This document shows positions 24,157 to 31,947 of a stretch of 34,438 nucleotides of DNA, in pieces (position 1 is the stretch's first letter; each line of letters starts with the position of its first letter). This DNA comes from an uncultured Gammaproteobacteria bacterium (GTDB lineage Bacteria; Pseudomonadota; Gammaproteobacteria; Chromatiales; Chromatiaceae). The notes beneath the pieces were generated by a model that was given only the letters and a program-made list of their open reading frames with translations, was not told the DNA's origin and ran no database searches. The position numbers were made by a program, and so were the translations under genes. The stretch is taken from positions 1 through 34,438 of the forward strand of contig CALAZS010000189.1 of NCBI GenBank assembly GCA_937926265.1, given 5' to 3'.

Positions 24157-25116
24157 TTGGACTTAAATGCAAAACTGCAGGCCCGTGCCAGGCTCTATGA
24201 AAAAGTCAGACAGTACTTTTCCGGCGAGGGTCTGACCGAAGTTTTTACGCCACTCCTGTCATTTGCAGGTAATCCGGACCCGGCGATAAAGTCGTTTGAA
24301 ACCGACCAAGGCTCTTTAGGCGGCTCTGTAAATCACGCTCCGATGTACCTGCAGACATCGCCGGAGTTCTTCATGAAGCGGCTGCTGGTGCTTGGCAGTG
24401 GTTCGATTTTCCAGATTTGTCCGGCATTCAGGCAAGCTGAAACAGGCCGTTTTCATAATCCAGAATTTGCCATGCTTGAGTGGTACCGTGTCGGCTATAA
24501 CTATTTTGACCTTATGGCCGATGTTTCTGCCATGATTGAGTCGGTCACCTCATTAAAACCGTACGTTGAACAAATAAGTTATGCCAGGCTGTTTGAACCT
24601 TTCGGCTTGAACCCCCATAGTGATTCACGTGAAAAAATAAAAACTGCGGCAATTCAAAACGGCATCAATGTACAAACTTCAGTTGAACTGAGTCGCGATG
24701 ACTGGCTTGATCTGTTTATGACCCATGTGATTGAGCCTTCTTTTAATCCAGACAACCTGGTTTTTGTTTATGATTTTCCCGCCAGCCAGGCTTCCCTGGC
24801 AAAAATAATTACTGATAATCAAGGTTTTCAGGTTGCCCAGCGGTTCGAGCTTTACTGGCAGGGTATGGAATTGGCGAATGGCTTTACTGAACTTCAGGAT
24901 GCAGATGAGCAACTGCAAAGGTTTAAACAGGATAATAAAAACCGTGAACGGCTTGGCTTGCCTTATATGCCGCTGGATCAGAATTTTCTAAACGCTCTTC
25001 AACAGGGTCTGCCAGAATGCAGTGGTGTAGCGCTTGGACTTGACCGATTGCTGATGGTGATCAGCAGAGCAGATAGCATTTCCGATGTTTTGGTTTTTCC
25101 TGTCAGTGAGGTCTGA
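24157..25116 (+). CDS. epmA: EF-P--(R)-beta-lysine ligase EpmA
   Basis: A 319-residue class II lysyl-tRNA synthetase paralogue without an anticodon-binding domain (GenX/PoxA). It activates (R)-beta-lysine with ATP and transfers it to Lys34 of EF-P. Visible class II motifs are F-T-P-L-L-S-F, then Q-T-S-P-E-F-F-M-K-R-L-L. F-R-Q-A-E-T-G-R-F-H-N-P-E-F-A-M-L-E-W-Y is motif 2, and G-V-A-L-G-L-D-R-L near the end is motif 3. The only reasonable start is a TTG at 24157, 13 bases after efp, with AGGAAG in the end of efp as a distant ribosome site, implying coupling to efp. Confidence 0.95.
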   Translation: MDLNAKLQARARLYEKVRQYFSGEGLTEVFTPLLSFAGNPDPAIKSFETDQGSLGGSVNHAPMYLQTSPEFFMKRLLVLGSGSIFQICPAFRQAETGRFHNPEFAMLEWYRVGYNYFDLMADVSAMIESVTSLKPYVEQISYARLFEPFGLNPHSDSREKIKTAAIQNGINVQTSVELSRDDWLDLFMTHVIEPSFNPDNLVFVYDFPASQASLAKIITDNQGFQVAQRFELYWQGMELANGFTELQDADEQLQRFKQDNKNRERLGLPYMPLDQNFLNALQQGLPECSGVALGLDRLLMVISRADSISDVLVFPVSEV

Positions 25117-25119
25117 AGC

Positions 25120-25155
25120 TTGCTGACCAACATAGTAATGTTATAATATTACGTT
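25120..25155 (+). promoter_or_regulatory. Zur-box-like operator over znu promoter
   Basis: An AT-rich imperfect palindrome at 25137-25155 (TGTTATAATATTAC core) resembles the proteobacterial Zur operator. It overlaps TATAAT at 25142-25147, with TTGCTG at 25120-25125 as -35 (16-base spacer). Zinc-loaded Zur bound here would block polymerase. The site precedes znuA, and zur closes the same gene cluster. Confidence 0.7.
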
Positions 25156-25184
25156 TTGGCATCTTTGTGGTCTTTGGCATACCA

Positions 25185-26081
25185 ATGCGCCTTTTTTTCT
25201 TTCTACTGTTGTTTTCCCCGGTTTTAATCGCTGAACCCGTTCGGGTGATCACCAGTGTATTGCCTTTAAAAACCTTCGTGGAAAAAATTGGCGGTAATCA
25301 TGTTGATGTAAAGTCCCTGGTGCGTCCCGGCTATAACCCGCATACCTACGATTTATCTCCCCGTCAGATCATGGCGGTATCAAAAGCTCACATGTTTGTC
25401 AGAACCGGCGTCCCTTTTGAGGATGCCTGGATGGAAAGGATTCGTTCAGCCAATACAAAAATGCTGGTCATTGATGTTCGTGACGGAATGGATTTGCTTG
25501 AGCTTGCCATGCCAGAAGAACTGCCAGAAGAAGTGCAAAAAGATCATGATGGCCATTCCCATCATCATACGCATAAACATACACATCACGCCGGGGAAAT
25601 TGATCCGCATATCTGGACTGACCCAATCAGGGTTAAACAGCTTGCAGATAATATCCTCAAGGCACTTGTGAAAATTGATGCTGAAAATGAAAAAACATAC
25701 AGGGCTAATCACGCTGAATTCATTCAGCAAATTAATCTGCTGGATAAGGAAATCCGGCAGTACCTGGCAGAAGTTAAAAACAGAAAATTCCTTGTATTTC
25801 ATCCTGCCTGGGGCTATTTCGCAAACCAGTACGGTCTGGAGCAGGTAGCAATTGAATTTCAGGGTAAAGAACCTGGTGCAAAAACTATTGCCGGTGTTAT
25901 CAGTCTTGCCCGGGAAGACGGTATCCGGGTAATTTTCGTTCAGCCACAGTTTGATCAGCGCCTGGCAAAAAAGGTTGCTGATGCCATTGAAGGGCGGGTT
26001 ATTGTCGTTGACCCGTTATCAGCTGATTACATTGAAAACATGCTGACTGTAGCAAGCCAATTTGGCCGGGTATTGCAATAA
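25185..26081 (+). CDS. znuA: Zinc ABC transporter substrate-binding protein
   Basis: A cluster 9 (ZnuA-type) periplasmic binding protein of 298 residues from the ATG at 25185; a GTG at 25167 would add six. A signal peptide (hydrophobic run, then I-A-E-P) precedes V-I-T-S-V-L-P-L and P-H-T-Y-D-L-S-P-R with the first metal His. A His-rich loop (H-S-H-H-H-T-H-K-H-T-H-H) precedes D-P-H-I-W-T-D-P, and F-H-P-A-W-G-Y-F supplies another His. The His loop is typical of zinc rather than manganese carriers. It delivers zinc to ZnuBC. The stop and the znuC start overlap (TAATG). Confidence 0.93.
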   Translation: MRLFFFLLLFSPVLIAEPVRVITSVLPLKTFVEKIGGNHVDVKSLVRPGYNPHTYDLSPRQIMAVSKAHMFVRTGVPFEDAWMERIRSANTKMLVIDVRDGMDLLELAMPEELPEEVQKDHDGHSHHHTHKHTHHAGEIDPHIWTDPIRVKQLADNILKALVKIDAENEKTYRANHAEFIQQINLLDKEIRQYLAEVKNRKFLVFHPAWGYFANQYGLEQVAIEFQGKEPGAKTIAGVISLAREDGIRVIFVQPQFDQRLAKKVADAIEGRVIVVDPLSADYIENMLTVASQFGRVLQ

Positions 26082-26830
26082 TGCAAAATGTCATTGAAAT
26101 AGCCTCGGTCGATTTTTCATATAACCGTATACCGACTTTGTCGGGCATTGACCTGAGCGTCGAGGCTGGAGAGTTCCTTGGTATTGTTGGACCGAATGCT
26201 GGAGGTAAAAGTACGCTGCTAAAACTGATTTTAGGCCAGCTACAGCCGCATAAAGGCAGTATTCATGTGCTTGGCTCGGAACCCTGTAAAATGAGCCGAC
26301 ATGTAGGTTATGTGCCTCAATACCCGAGTTTCCCGCGTGATTTTCCAATATCGGTTGAACAGGTTGTGTTACTTGGACGTCTTGGCATGAAACGCCAGGG
26401 AAACTGGTTAAACCGGTTATGGCCTGGTCATGTAGGCCAGAATGACATGGCTGCGGTGAACAAAGCGCTGCAGGAGGTAGAGGCTGAGAATATTGCATAC
26501 CGTCAGATTGGCAGTCTATCCGGCGGACAACTGCAGCGTGTATTGCTTGCCAGGGCCCTGGTTGCAGAACCGGAAATTCTGATTCTGGATGAACCAACCG
26601 CCAATATTGATCAGCGCATGGAAAGTGAAATCTTTGACCTGTTAAAGGTTTTCAACCAGCGGATGACGATCCTGGTAGTTTCACATGATGTTGCCTTTAT
26701 TTCCGATTATGTCAGCCGCGTTGCCTGTTTGAACAGGACCATGGTGTGTCACCGAACCGATGCCGTTGATGGCCAGGTTATCCAGGAACTTTATGGAGAG
26801 CATGTGCGCATGATTGCGCATTCGCACTAA
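26081..26830 (+). CDS. znuC: Zinc ABC transporter ATP-binding protein
   Basis: A 249-residue ABC ATPase on the cytoplasmic face. Walker A is G-P-N-A-G-G-K-S-T near 38-46, the signature L-S-G-G-Q is near 147-151, and Walker B with catalytic Glu is I-L-I-L-D-E-P-T-A-N-I-D near 166-177. S-H-D-V-A-F forms the H-loop. Family membership follows mainly from its place between a ZnuA-type carrier and the ZnuB permease. The gene overlaps znuA by one base and is followed by znuB after five bases. Confidence 0.93.
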   Translation: MQNVIEIASVDFSYNRIPTLSGIDLSVEAGEFLGIVGPNAGGKSTLLKLILGQLQPHKGSIHVLGSEPCKMSRHVGYVPQYPSFPRDFPISVEQVVLLGRLGMKRQGNWLNRLWPGHVGQNDMAAVNKALQEVEAENIAYRQIGSLSGGQLQRVLLARALVAEPEILILDEPTANIDQRMESEIFDLLKVFNQRMTILVVSHDVAFISDYVSRVACLNRTMVCHRTDAVDGQVIQELYGEHVRMIAHSH

Positions 26831-26835
26831 TAAAA

Positions 26836-27690
26836 ATGGACTTTTTAAGCGCACTTTCCCAACACGGATTTCTGCAGACAGCGGTCATTGCTGCATTATT
26901 GTCGAGCATTGGCTGTGGTGTTATAGGTACTTATGTAGTTGTTAAACGTATAGCCTATATTGCCGGTGGTATTGCCCATTCGGTGCTTGGTGGAATGGGG
27001 GCGGCGGTTTATTTTGGTTTTGATCCATTAATAGGTGCCTTGCCGGCAGCCATTCTGGCAGCTTTGTTGATTGGCTTGATAAGACTTTACTGGCGAGCCC
27101 AGGAAGATACATTAATCAGTGCGCTTTGGGCCATAGGTATGGCCGTTGGGGTTATCTTTATTGCCAAGACACCGGGTTACCAGGGTGACCTGATGAGTTA
27201 TCTGTTTGGCAATATTTTGCTCGTGCCTGAACAAAGCCTGTGGTTTATGGCAGGCCTTGATCTTGTTCTATTGTTGGTTGTTGCGGCATTTCACCGGCAG
27301 TTTTTGGCCGTGGTTTTTGACGAGGAATTTGCCAGACTCAGGGGTGTGCCGGTAACATTTTTCTATCTGTTATTGTTGGTGCTGGTCGCGGTGACGGTTG
27401 TCCTGTTGATTCAGGTGGTTGGTTTGATACTGGTTTTGGCACTGTTGACTCTACCTGCTGCTGTTGCAGGTCATTATGTGAATTCGCTTGGCCGCATGAT
27501 GCTTATTGCCACTTTACTGGGTATCACCGTCAGTATTTCGGGAATTGCTCTAAGTTATGAACCGGACCTGCCAGCTGGCCCAACGATTATTTTACTGGCT
27601 GGAGCGATATACGTGTGTTCTGCGGTTTTTTCACGTTTAAGCCAGAAGTATAGAGCTAAAAACACTTTTCCATTACCTGAAGATAAATAG
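26836..27690 (+). CDS. znuB: Zinc ABC transporter permease
   Basis: A 284-residue integral membrane protein of the ABC-3 metal permease family with about eight hydrophobic segments. G-G-I-A-H-S-V-L-G-G-M-G near residue 38 and L-L-T-L-P-A-A-V-A near 205 are typical of ZnuB/MntB permeases. It forms the membrane channel for zinc with ZnuA and ZnuC. The start ATG at 26836 has a weak ribosome site, so expression may depend on coupling with znuC. Confidence 0.92.
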   Translation: MDFLSALSQHGFLQTAVIAALLSSIGCGVIGTYVVVKRIAYIAGGIAHSVLGGMGAAVYFGFDPLIGALPAAILAALLIGLIRLYWRAQEDTLISALWAIGMAVGVIFIAKTPGYQGDLMSYLFGNILLVPEQSLWFMAGLDLVLLLVVAAFHRQFLAVVFDEEFARLRGVPVTFFYLLLLVLVAVTVVLLIQVVGLILVLALLTLPAAVAGHYVNSLGRMMLIATLLGITVSISGIALSYEPDLPAGPTIILLAGAIYVCSAVFSRLSQKYRAKNTFPLPEDK

Positions 27691-27729
27691 AGCCTGAAGA
27701 TAGATAGAGTGGAAAATTCAGAGAGTTAA

Positions 27730-28188
27730 ATGAATAAGAAAGATTTAAAAAAGGTTATGCAGTTGGCTGAATCACTTTGTGAACAGCGTGGCGTGAGGCT
27801 GACCTCTCAGCGTAAAGCGGTTTTGGAATTTCTGCTGGAATCTGAAAAGCCGCTGAGTGCTTATGATCTGCTCGATCAGATGCGAGAGGTATTAAAAAAC
27901 CCTGCACCTCCAACAGTCTACCGGGCGCTGGATTTTCTGCTTGAGCAGGGACTGGCACATAAACTTGAAAGTATAAGCGCCTACGTGGGTTGCGTTCATC
28001 CCGACCATCCGCATGCAAGCCAGTTTTTAATTTGTGCAGATTGCGGTGAAGTCGCTGAAATGGAAGATAAGATGATTGCGAAAAGCCTTGAGAATGCCGG
28101 AAAGGCTATAGGCTTTAACACGATTCATCCGGTGGTGGAACTGATGGGAACCTGTGCAGATTGTTCGGCCAAAAAGGATAGTAACTAG
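27730..28188 (+). CDS. zur: Fur-family zinc uptake regulator
   Basis: A 152-residue Fur-family repressor. A winged-helix domain (R-L-T-S-Q-R-K-A-V-L, then P-P-T-V-Y-R-A-L-D-F-L) is followed by the dimerisation domain with C-A-D-C-G-E near 100 and C-A-D-C near the C-terminus, which form the structural zinc site. Location after znuACB and the Zur-like box before znuA support Zur over Fur. Forty bases separate it from znuB, so it probably belongs to the znu transcript and controls its own level. It ends three bases from the convergent psd gene. Confidence 0.9.
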   Translation: MNKKDLKKVMQLAESLCEQRGVRLTSQRKAVLEFLLESEKPLSAYDLLDQMREVLKNPAPPTVYRALDFLLEQGLAHKLESISAYVGCVHPDHPHASQFLICADCGEVAEMEDKMIAKSLENAGKAIGFNTIHPVVELMGTCADCSAKKDSN

Positions 28189-28191
28189 ACT

Positions 28192-29058
28192 TTATTCCTG
28201 GTTTTTATCCTGATCGGAACCTGTATCAGACTCAGCAATCGACTCACCCATTTTTAATTCTTTGCCGGGAACAAGTTCACTGTTCCATTTAACCTGGTTT
28301 TTTGGAAATAGCAGAATCACGGTTGAGCCCATGTTAAAACGACCCATTTCTTCGCCTTTGTTCAGGTTGATATCCTTTTCACTTTCATAATGCCAGGCTG
28401 TCGGGCGCTGTCTTTTAGGAGTGACTGTGCCCGCCCAGACTGTATCCATGCTGGATACAAAAATTGCACCGACCATGATCAGTGCAAACGACCCCTGGTC
28501 AGAATCAAAAATATTCACCAGGCGTTCATTGCGAGCAAACAGACGCGGCACGTCACGCGTTGTCTGCGGACTGACACTGAACAGGCGGCCGGGAACATGA
28601 TACATACTGCGTAACCTGCCATTGGCAGGCATGTGAATACGATGGTAGTCACGCGGTGACAGGTAGATAGTGGTGAACTGGCCGTCGATAAACTCTTCTG
28701 CCAGTTGGCTGTTTCCACCCAGTAATTCCAGCAGGGTATATGTATGTCCCTTGGCCTGGAAAATATTGCTGTTGATAATGTCACCTGCCTGGCTGACGGT
28801 ACCGTCAACAGGACTCACAAGTCGGCTGTCCAGGGCAAGCGGTCTTGCATCAGCTTTTAACTGGCGGGTGAAAAATGCATTGAAGCTCGGATAGCTTTCA
28901 GGGTTTTCTTCGACGGCCAGTGACATATCGACTTTATAATTTGCAATAACTTTGCGAATAATAAAATTTTTAACCGGCGGCCATTCGATACGTGCTACAG
29001 CATGCATCAGGGCAGAAAGCAGGTGGTGTGGTAATAAGTATTGCAGGAAAGAAAACAC
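28192..29058 (-). CDS. psd: Phosphatidylserine decarboxylase
   Basis: A 288-residue proenzyme that converts phosphatidylserine to phosphatidylethanolamine at the inner membrane. It self-cleaves at the conserved Gly-Ser in M-G-S-T at 243-246 (G244/S245) to make the pyruvoyl group; the residue before Gly is Met instead of the usual Leu or Val. S-P-V-D-G with Asp85, and P-R-D-Y-H-R-I-H-M-P with His near 139-142, form the expected catalytic set. The C-terminal tail is acidic and Asp/Gln-rich. It lies 15 bases after the SCO gene. Confidence 0.95.
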   Translation of the reverse strand: MFSFLQYLLPHHLLSALMHAVARIEWPPVKNFIIRKVIANYKVDMSLAVEENPESYPSFNAFFTRQLKADARPLALDSRLVSPVDGTVSQAGDIINSNIFQAKGHTYTLLELLGGNSQLAEEFIDGQFTTIYLSPRDYHRIHMPANGRLRSMYHVPGRLFSVSPQTTRDVPRLFARNERLVNIFDSDQGSFALIMVGAIFVSSMDTVWAGTVTPKRQRPTAWHYESEKDINLNKGEEMGRFNMGSTVILLFPKNQVKWNSELVPGKELKMGESIAESDTGSDQDKNQE

Positions 29059-29073
29059 TGTGAGTTTTATCGC

Positions 29074-29715
29074 TTAAATATCGGCAATCAGAGCAATATC
29101 CTCTGCAATTGCCTTGGTATTCGGAAAATGTGATCCGGAGATGACTGCATGAAACTGGCCTTCAGGATTAAGCATAATCAGCCAGGAACTGTGATCGACG
29201 AGATAATCACCATTTTCATCCGGCTCGTGCACCTTGTACTGAATTGCCAACTGCGAAGTCAGGGCTTTGAGTTCGGCATCCTCTCCGGTTGCCGCCATGA
29301 ATGATGGATTATAGAAAGTGACAAAGTTCTTCATGTGTTCCGGCGTGTCACGTTTAGGGTCAACAGATACAAACAGAATTTGTAACTGATCAAGGTCGGC
29401 TTTATTTTCAGCCAGTTTTGTATGGACCTCTGCCATGGCATTTAGTGCAAGCGGACAGATGTCCGGACAATGGGTATAACCAAAAAATATAAGACTCCAC
29501 TTGCCTTTGACATTTTCAAGCGTAAAAGGCTGGTTATTAAAATCAACCAGGTTGAAATCCTTTACCTGGCGGGGTTCTGGAATGACCGTGGCGACCTGGG
29601 TTTCAGGTTTTTTTCCTGAAGCGATATTGCCAAGATAATAACCGCCTAAAAGAGAGGCTGCAGCCGCAATGGCTAACAGCAGGTTTTGCCAGGTTGACCT
29701 TCCGCGCTTTGCCAT
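29074..29715 (-). CDS. SCO1/SenC-family copper chaperone
   Basis: A 213-residue membrane-anchored thioredoxin-fold protein. An N-terminal hydrophobic segment (11-31) anchors it. The copper site is C-P-D-I-C (Cys83, Cys87) in G-Y-T-H-C-P-D-I-C-P, with His175 in V-D-H-S-S-W, all in family positions. F-V-S-V-D-P-K-R-D-T-P is also diagnostic. SCO proteins help build the CuA site of cytochrome oxidase or keep it reduced. No oxidase gene is nearby. It follows the aminotransferase gene after 12 bases. Confidence 0.92.
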   Translation of the reverse strand: MAKRGRSTWQNLLLAIAAAASLLGGYYLGNIASGKKPETQVATVIPEPRQVKDFNLVDFNNQPFTLENVKGKWSLIFFGYTHCPDICPLALNAMAEVHTKLAENKADLDQLQILFVSVDPKRDTPEHMKNFVTFYNPSFMAATGEDAELKALTSQLAIQYKVHEPDENGDYLVDHSSWLIMLNPEGQFHAVISGSHFPNTKAIAEDIALIADI

Positions 29716-29727
29716 GATTACCCCAAC

Positions 29728-30906
29728 TTACCCCAATTTATCCTGAATAGCTTTTAAAGCTACCCCGGTGTTAATAGGCGCATTCATGTCAGATAAAACG
29801 GCTTCCAGCGCGCTGACACACAAGAGAATGTTTTCAGGCCGGCTACTATGACCCATCAGTCCAATTCGCCATACTTTACCGGCCAGGGCACCGAGTCCGG
29901 CACCTATTTCAAGATTGAATTCATTTAACAGACGGCTACGCACCTTGGCTTCGTCAACACCCTCAGGCACGCTGACCGAGTTAAGTTGTGGTAAACGATC
30001 AGCTTCATTAACTATGAAAGTCAGGCCCATGGCTTCAAGGCCTGCCTTGAGAACCTGGTGATTGTCAGCATGGCGCTTCCAGGCGTTTTCGAGTCCTTCA
30101 TTTTTCAGCATGACCAGGGATTCATGAAATCCATAAAGTGCATTAACCGGGGCCGTGTGATGATAGGCGCGTTTCTGACCTGAACCCCAGTAGCCCATGA
30201 TCAGGTTTAGGTCGAGGAACCAGCTTTGCACTTTGGTTTTACGGTTACGAATTACTTCAAGTGCGCGTTCACTGAAACTGACCGGAGAAATACCCGGTGT
30301 GCAGGAAAGACATTTTTGGGTGCCTGAGTAAATAGCGTCGATCTGCCATTCATCCACCAGTACCGGTGTGCCGCCAAGAGAGGTCACGGTATCTGCGATG
30401 ACCAGGCAGTCGTGTTTATGTGCCAGTTCAGAAATCGTTTTGGCATCAGACTGGGCTCCAGTTGAGGTTTCGGCATGAACAAAAGCAACAATTTTGGCAT
30501 CAGGATTGGCTTTGAGCGCTTCTTCAAGTTTGTTGATATCAACCGCTGCGCCCCATTCATCTTCGACCATTACGGCCGTGCCGCCACAACGTTCGACATT
30601 TTCTTTCATGCGACCGCCGAAAACACCATTCTGACAGACGATGACTTTATCGCCCGGCTCAACAAGATTGACAAAGCAGGCTTCCATGCCGGCTGAACCG
30701 GGTGCGGAAATCGGCATGGTCATTTCGTTTTTGGTTTGAAAAGCGTATTGCAGCAGGCCTTTGACATCATCCATCATGTCAACGAATACCGGGTCCAGAT
30801 GGCCGATGGTGGGCCTGGCAAGAGCACTTAAAATGCGAGGATGGACATCGGAAGGGCCTGGACCCATAAGTGTTCTGACTGGCGGATTGAATGAGGTGGC
30901 TGACAT
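29728..30906 (-). CDS. Class V aminotransferase (alanine/serine-glyoxylate type)
   Basis: A 392-residue PLP enzyme. It has G-P-G-P-S-D-V-H-P-R at 15-24, H-A-E-T-S-T-G at 144-150, A-D-T-V-T-S-L-G-G at 171-179 and the Schiff-base lysine Lys198 in S-G-T-Q-K-C-L. A C-terminal R-I-G-L-M-G-H-S-S segment is typical of the alanine-glyoxylate / serine-glyoxylate group. It would transaminate glyoxylate to glycine with Ala or Ser as donor; the exact amino donor cannot be read from sequence. It starts a run with the SCO and psd genes, which are unrelated in function. Confidence 0.88.
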   Translation of the reverse strand: MSATSFNPPVRTLMGPGPSDVHPRILSALARPTIGHLDPVFVDMMDDVKGLLQYAFQTKNEMTMPISAPGSAGMEACFVNLVEPGDKVIVCQNGVFGGRMKENVERCGGTAVMVEDEWGAAVDINKLEEALKANPDAKIVAFVHAETSTGAQSDAKTISELAHKHDCLVIADTVTSLGGTPVLVDEWQIDAIYSGTQKCLSCTPGISPVSFSERALEVIRNRKTKVQSWFLDLNLIMGYWGSGQKRAYHHTAPVNALYGFHESLVMLKNEGLENAWKRHADNHQVLKAGLEAMGLTFIVNEADRLPQLNSVSVPEGVDEAKVRSRLLNEFNLEIGAGLGALAGKVWRIGLMGHSSRPENILLCVSALEAVLSDMNAPINTGVALKAIQDKLG

Positions 30907-30966
30907 ATATGCGAATTCCTGAATATATTTAAAATAATTTTCGATATTATAAAGTTGGTATTACAG

Positions 30967-30988
30967 AAGGTTAAGTTAAATTAACCTT
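30967..30988. promoter_or_regulatory. Inverted repeat between divergent genes
   Basis: AAGGTTAA (30967-30974) and TTAACCTT (30981-30988) flank six bases. It lies in the 167-base gap between the aminotransferase and msrB starts, next to TTGCAA (30987-30992), which could serve as a -35 for msrB. Operator function is inferred. Confidence 0.35.
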
Positions 30989-31073
30989 GCAAAAAATCAG
31001 GCTGGCTACGAAAAGACTGTCGTAAGATGTCCTGATGCCATGAAACATAAAACAGTTTTAACAGGAGCAGATT

Positions 31074-31460
31074 ATGACAGATTCTGATGATAACTGGCGC
31101 GAAAAATTAACTGCAGAGCAATACCATGTATGTCGAGAAAAGGGTACGGAAAGACCTTTTACCGGTAAGTTTTACAAAAATAAAGATAGTGGCACCTACA
31201 CCTGTGTCTGCTGTGGTGAAAAACTGTTTTCATCCGAAACAAAGTTTGATTCAGGTACCGGCTGGCCAAGTTTTTTTCAGCCACTCAGTGAAAAAGCCGT
31301 TGCTTCACAAAAAGACAGTTCACACGGCATGATTCGTACCGAGGTGCACTGTGCCAAATGCGGGTCGCATCTTGGACATGTTTTCCCGGATGGACCTGCT
31401 CCGACCGGCATGCGATATTGTATCAATTCCATTTCACTGGATTTTGCATCTGATGATTGA
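31074..31460 (+). CDS. msrB: Peptide-methionine (R)-S-oxide reductase
   Basis: A 128-residue MsrB that reduces the R form of methionine sulfoxide in proteins, using thioredoxin. Zinc cysteines form C-x-x-C pairs at 44/47 and 93/96. The catalytic Cys116 lies in M-R-Y-C-I-N-S, and G-T-G-W-P-S-F is the substrate pocket. The ATG follows GGAG at proper spacing. There is no signal peptide, so it is cytoplasmic. The end overlaps the SprT-like gene by eight bases. Confidence 0.96.
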   Translation: MTDSDDNWREKLTAEQYHVCREKGTERPFTGKFYKNKDSGTYTCVCCGEKLFSSETKFDSGTGWPSFFQPLSEKAVASQKDSSHGMIRTEVHCAKCGSHLGHVFPDGPAPTGMRYCINSISLDFASDD

Positions 31461-31947
31461 CCCCCGCCTGGTTGAGCAAACTAATGACTATCTGAAAATG
31501 GCCCAGGAGCATTTCGGCAGGGGGTTCCGTCTGGACACTATTCGAGCTGATATTAAAGGCAAAACCGCAGGCTATTTTCGTATGCATCGCAATGGCAGCT
31601 GTGAAATTAACTACAACCCCGTGATCTTCGGGCAGCATACGGATGACTTTCTTTTGAGGACCGTGCCACACGAAGTGGCTCATCTGGTTGCGTATCAAAA
31701 TTATGGCGGAAAGATTCGTCCTCACGGAAAGCACTGGCAGACGATCATGCGGCTATTCGGGGCAGATGTTAAACGTTGCCATGACTATGATGTTTCCGCT
31801 ACCAAATCAAGACAGTACCGATTGTTCGATTACCAGTGTGACTGTAAGCAGCATTCTTTAACAGCAATCAGGCACAATCGTATTTTAAAGGGGCAGCTTT
31901 ATCATTGCCGGAACTGTCATCAACCACTGATCCCCGTAATTTCATGA
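31453..31947 (+). CDS. SprT-like zinc metalloprotease-family protein
   Basis: A 164-residue SprT-family protein. I choose the ATG at 31453, which overlaps the msrB end by eight bases, over a longer frame running inside msrB. H-E-V-A-H at 73-77 with a further His in P-H-G-K-H-W (91/94) gives the metal site. A C-terminal zinc ribbon has C-D-C at 129-131 and C-R-N-C at 152-155. Bacterial SprT has no firm function; the eukaryotic relative SPRTN cuts DNA-protein crosslinks. The stop overlaps the next ATG (ATGA). Confidence 0.88.
   Translation: MIDPRLVEQTNDYLKMAQEHFGRGFRLDTIRADIKGKTAGYFRMHRNGSCEINYNPVIFGQHTDDFLLRTVPHEVAHLVAYQNYGGKIRPHGKHWQTIMRLFGADVKRCHDYDVSATKSRQYRLFDYQCDCKQHSLTAIRHNRILKGQLYHCRNCHQPLIPVIS

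Noticed and set aside
31351..31452. N-terminal extension of the SprT-like protein into msrB
   Set aside because: It would overlap the end of msrB in another frame; the internal ATG at 31453 gives the normal family N-terminus.
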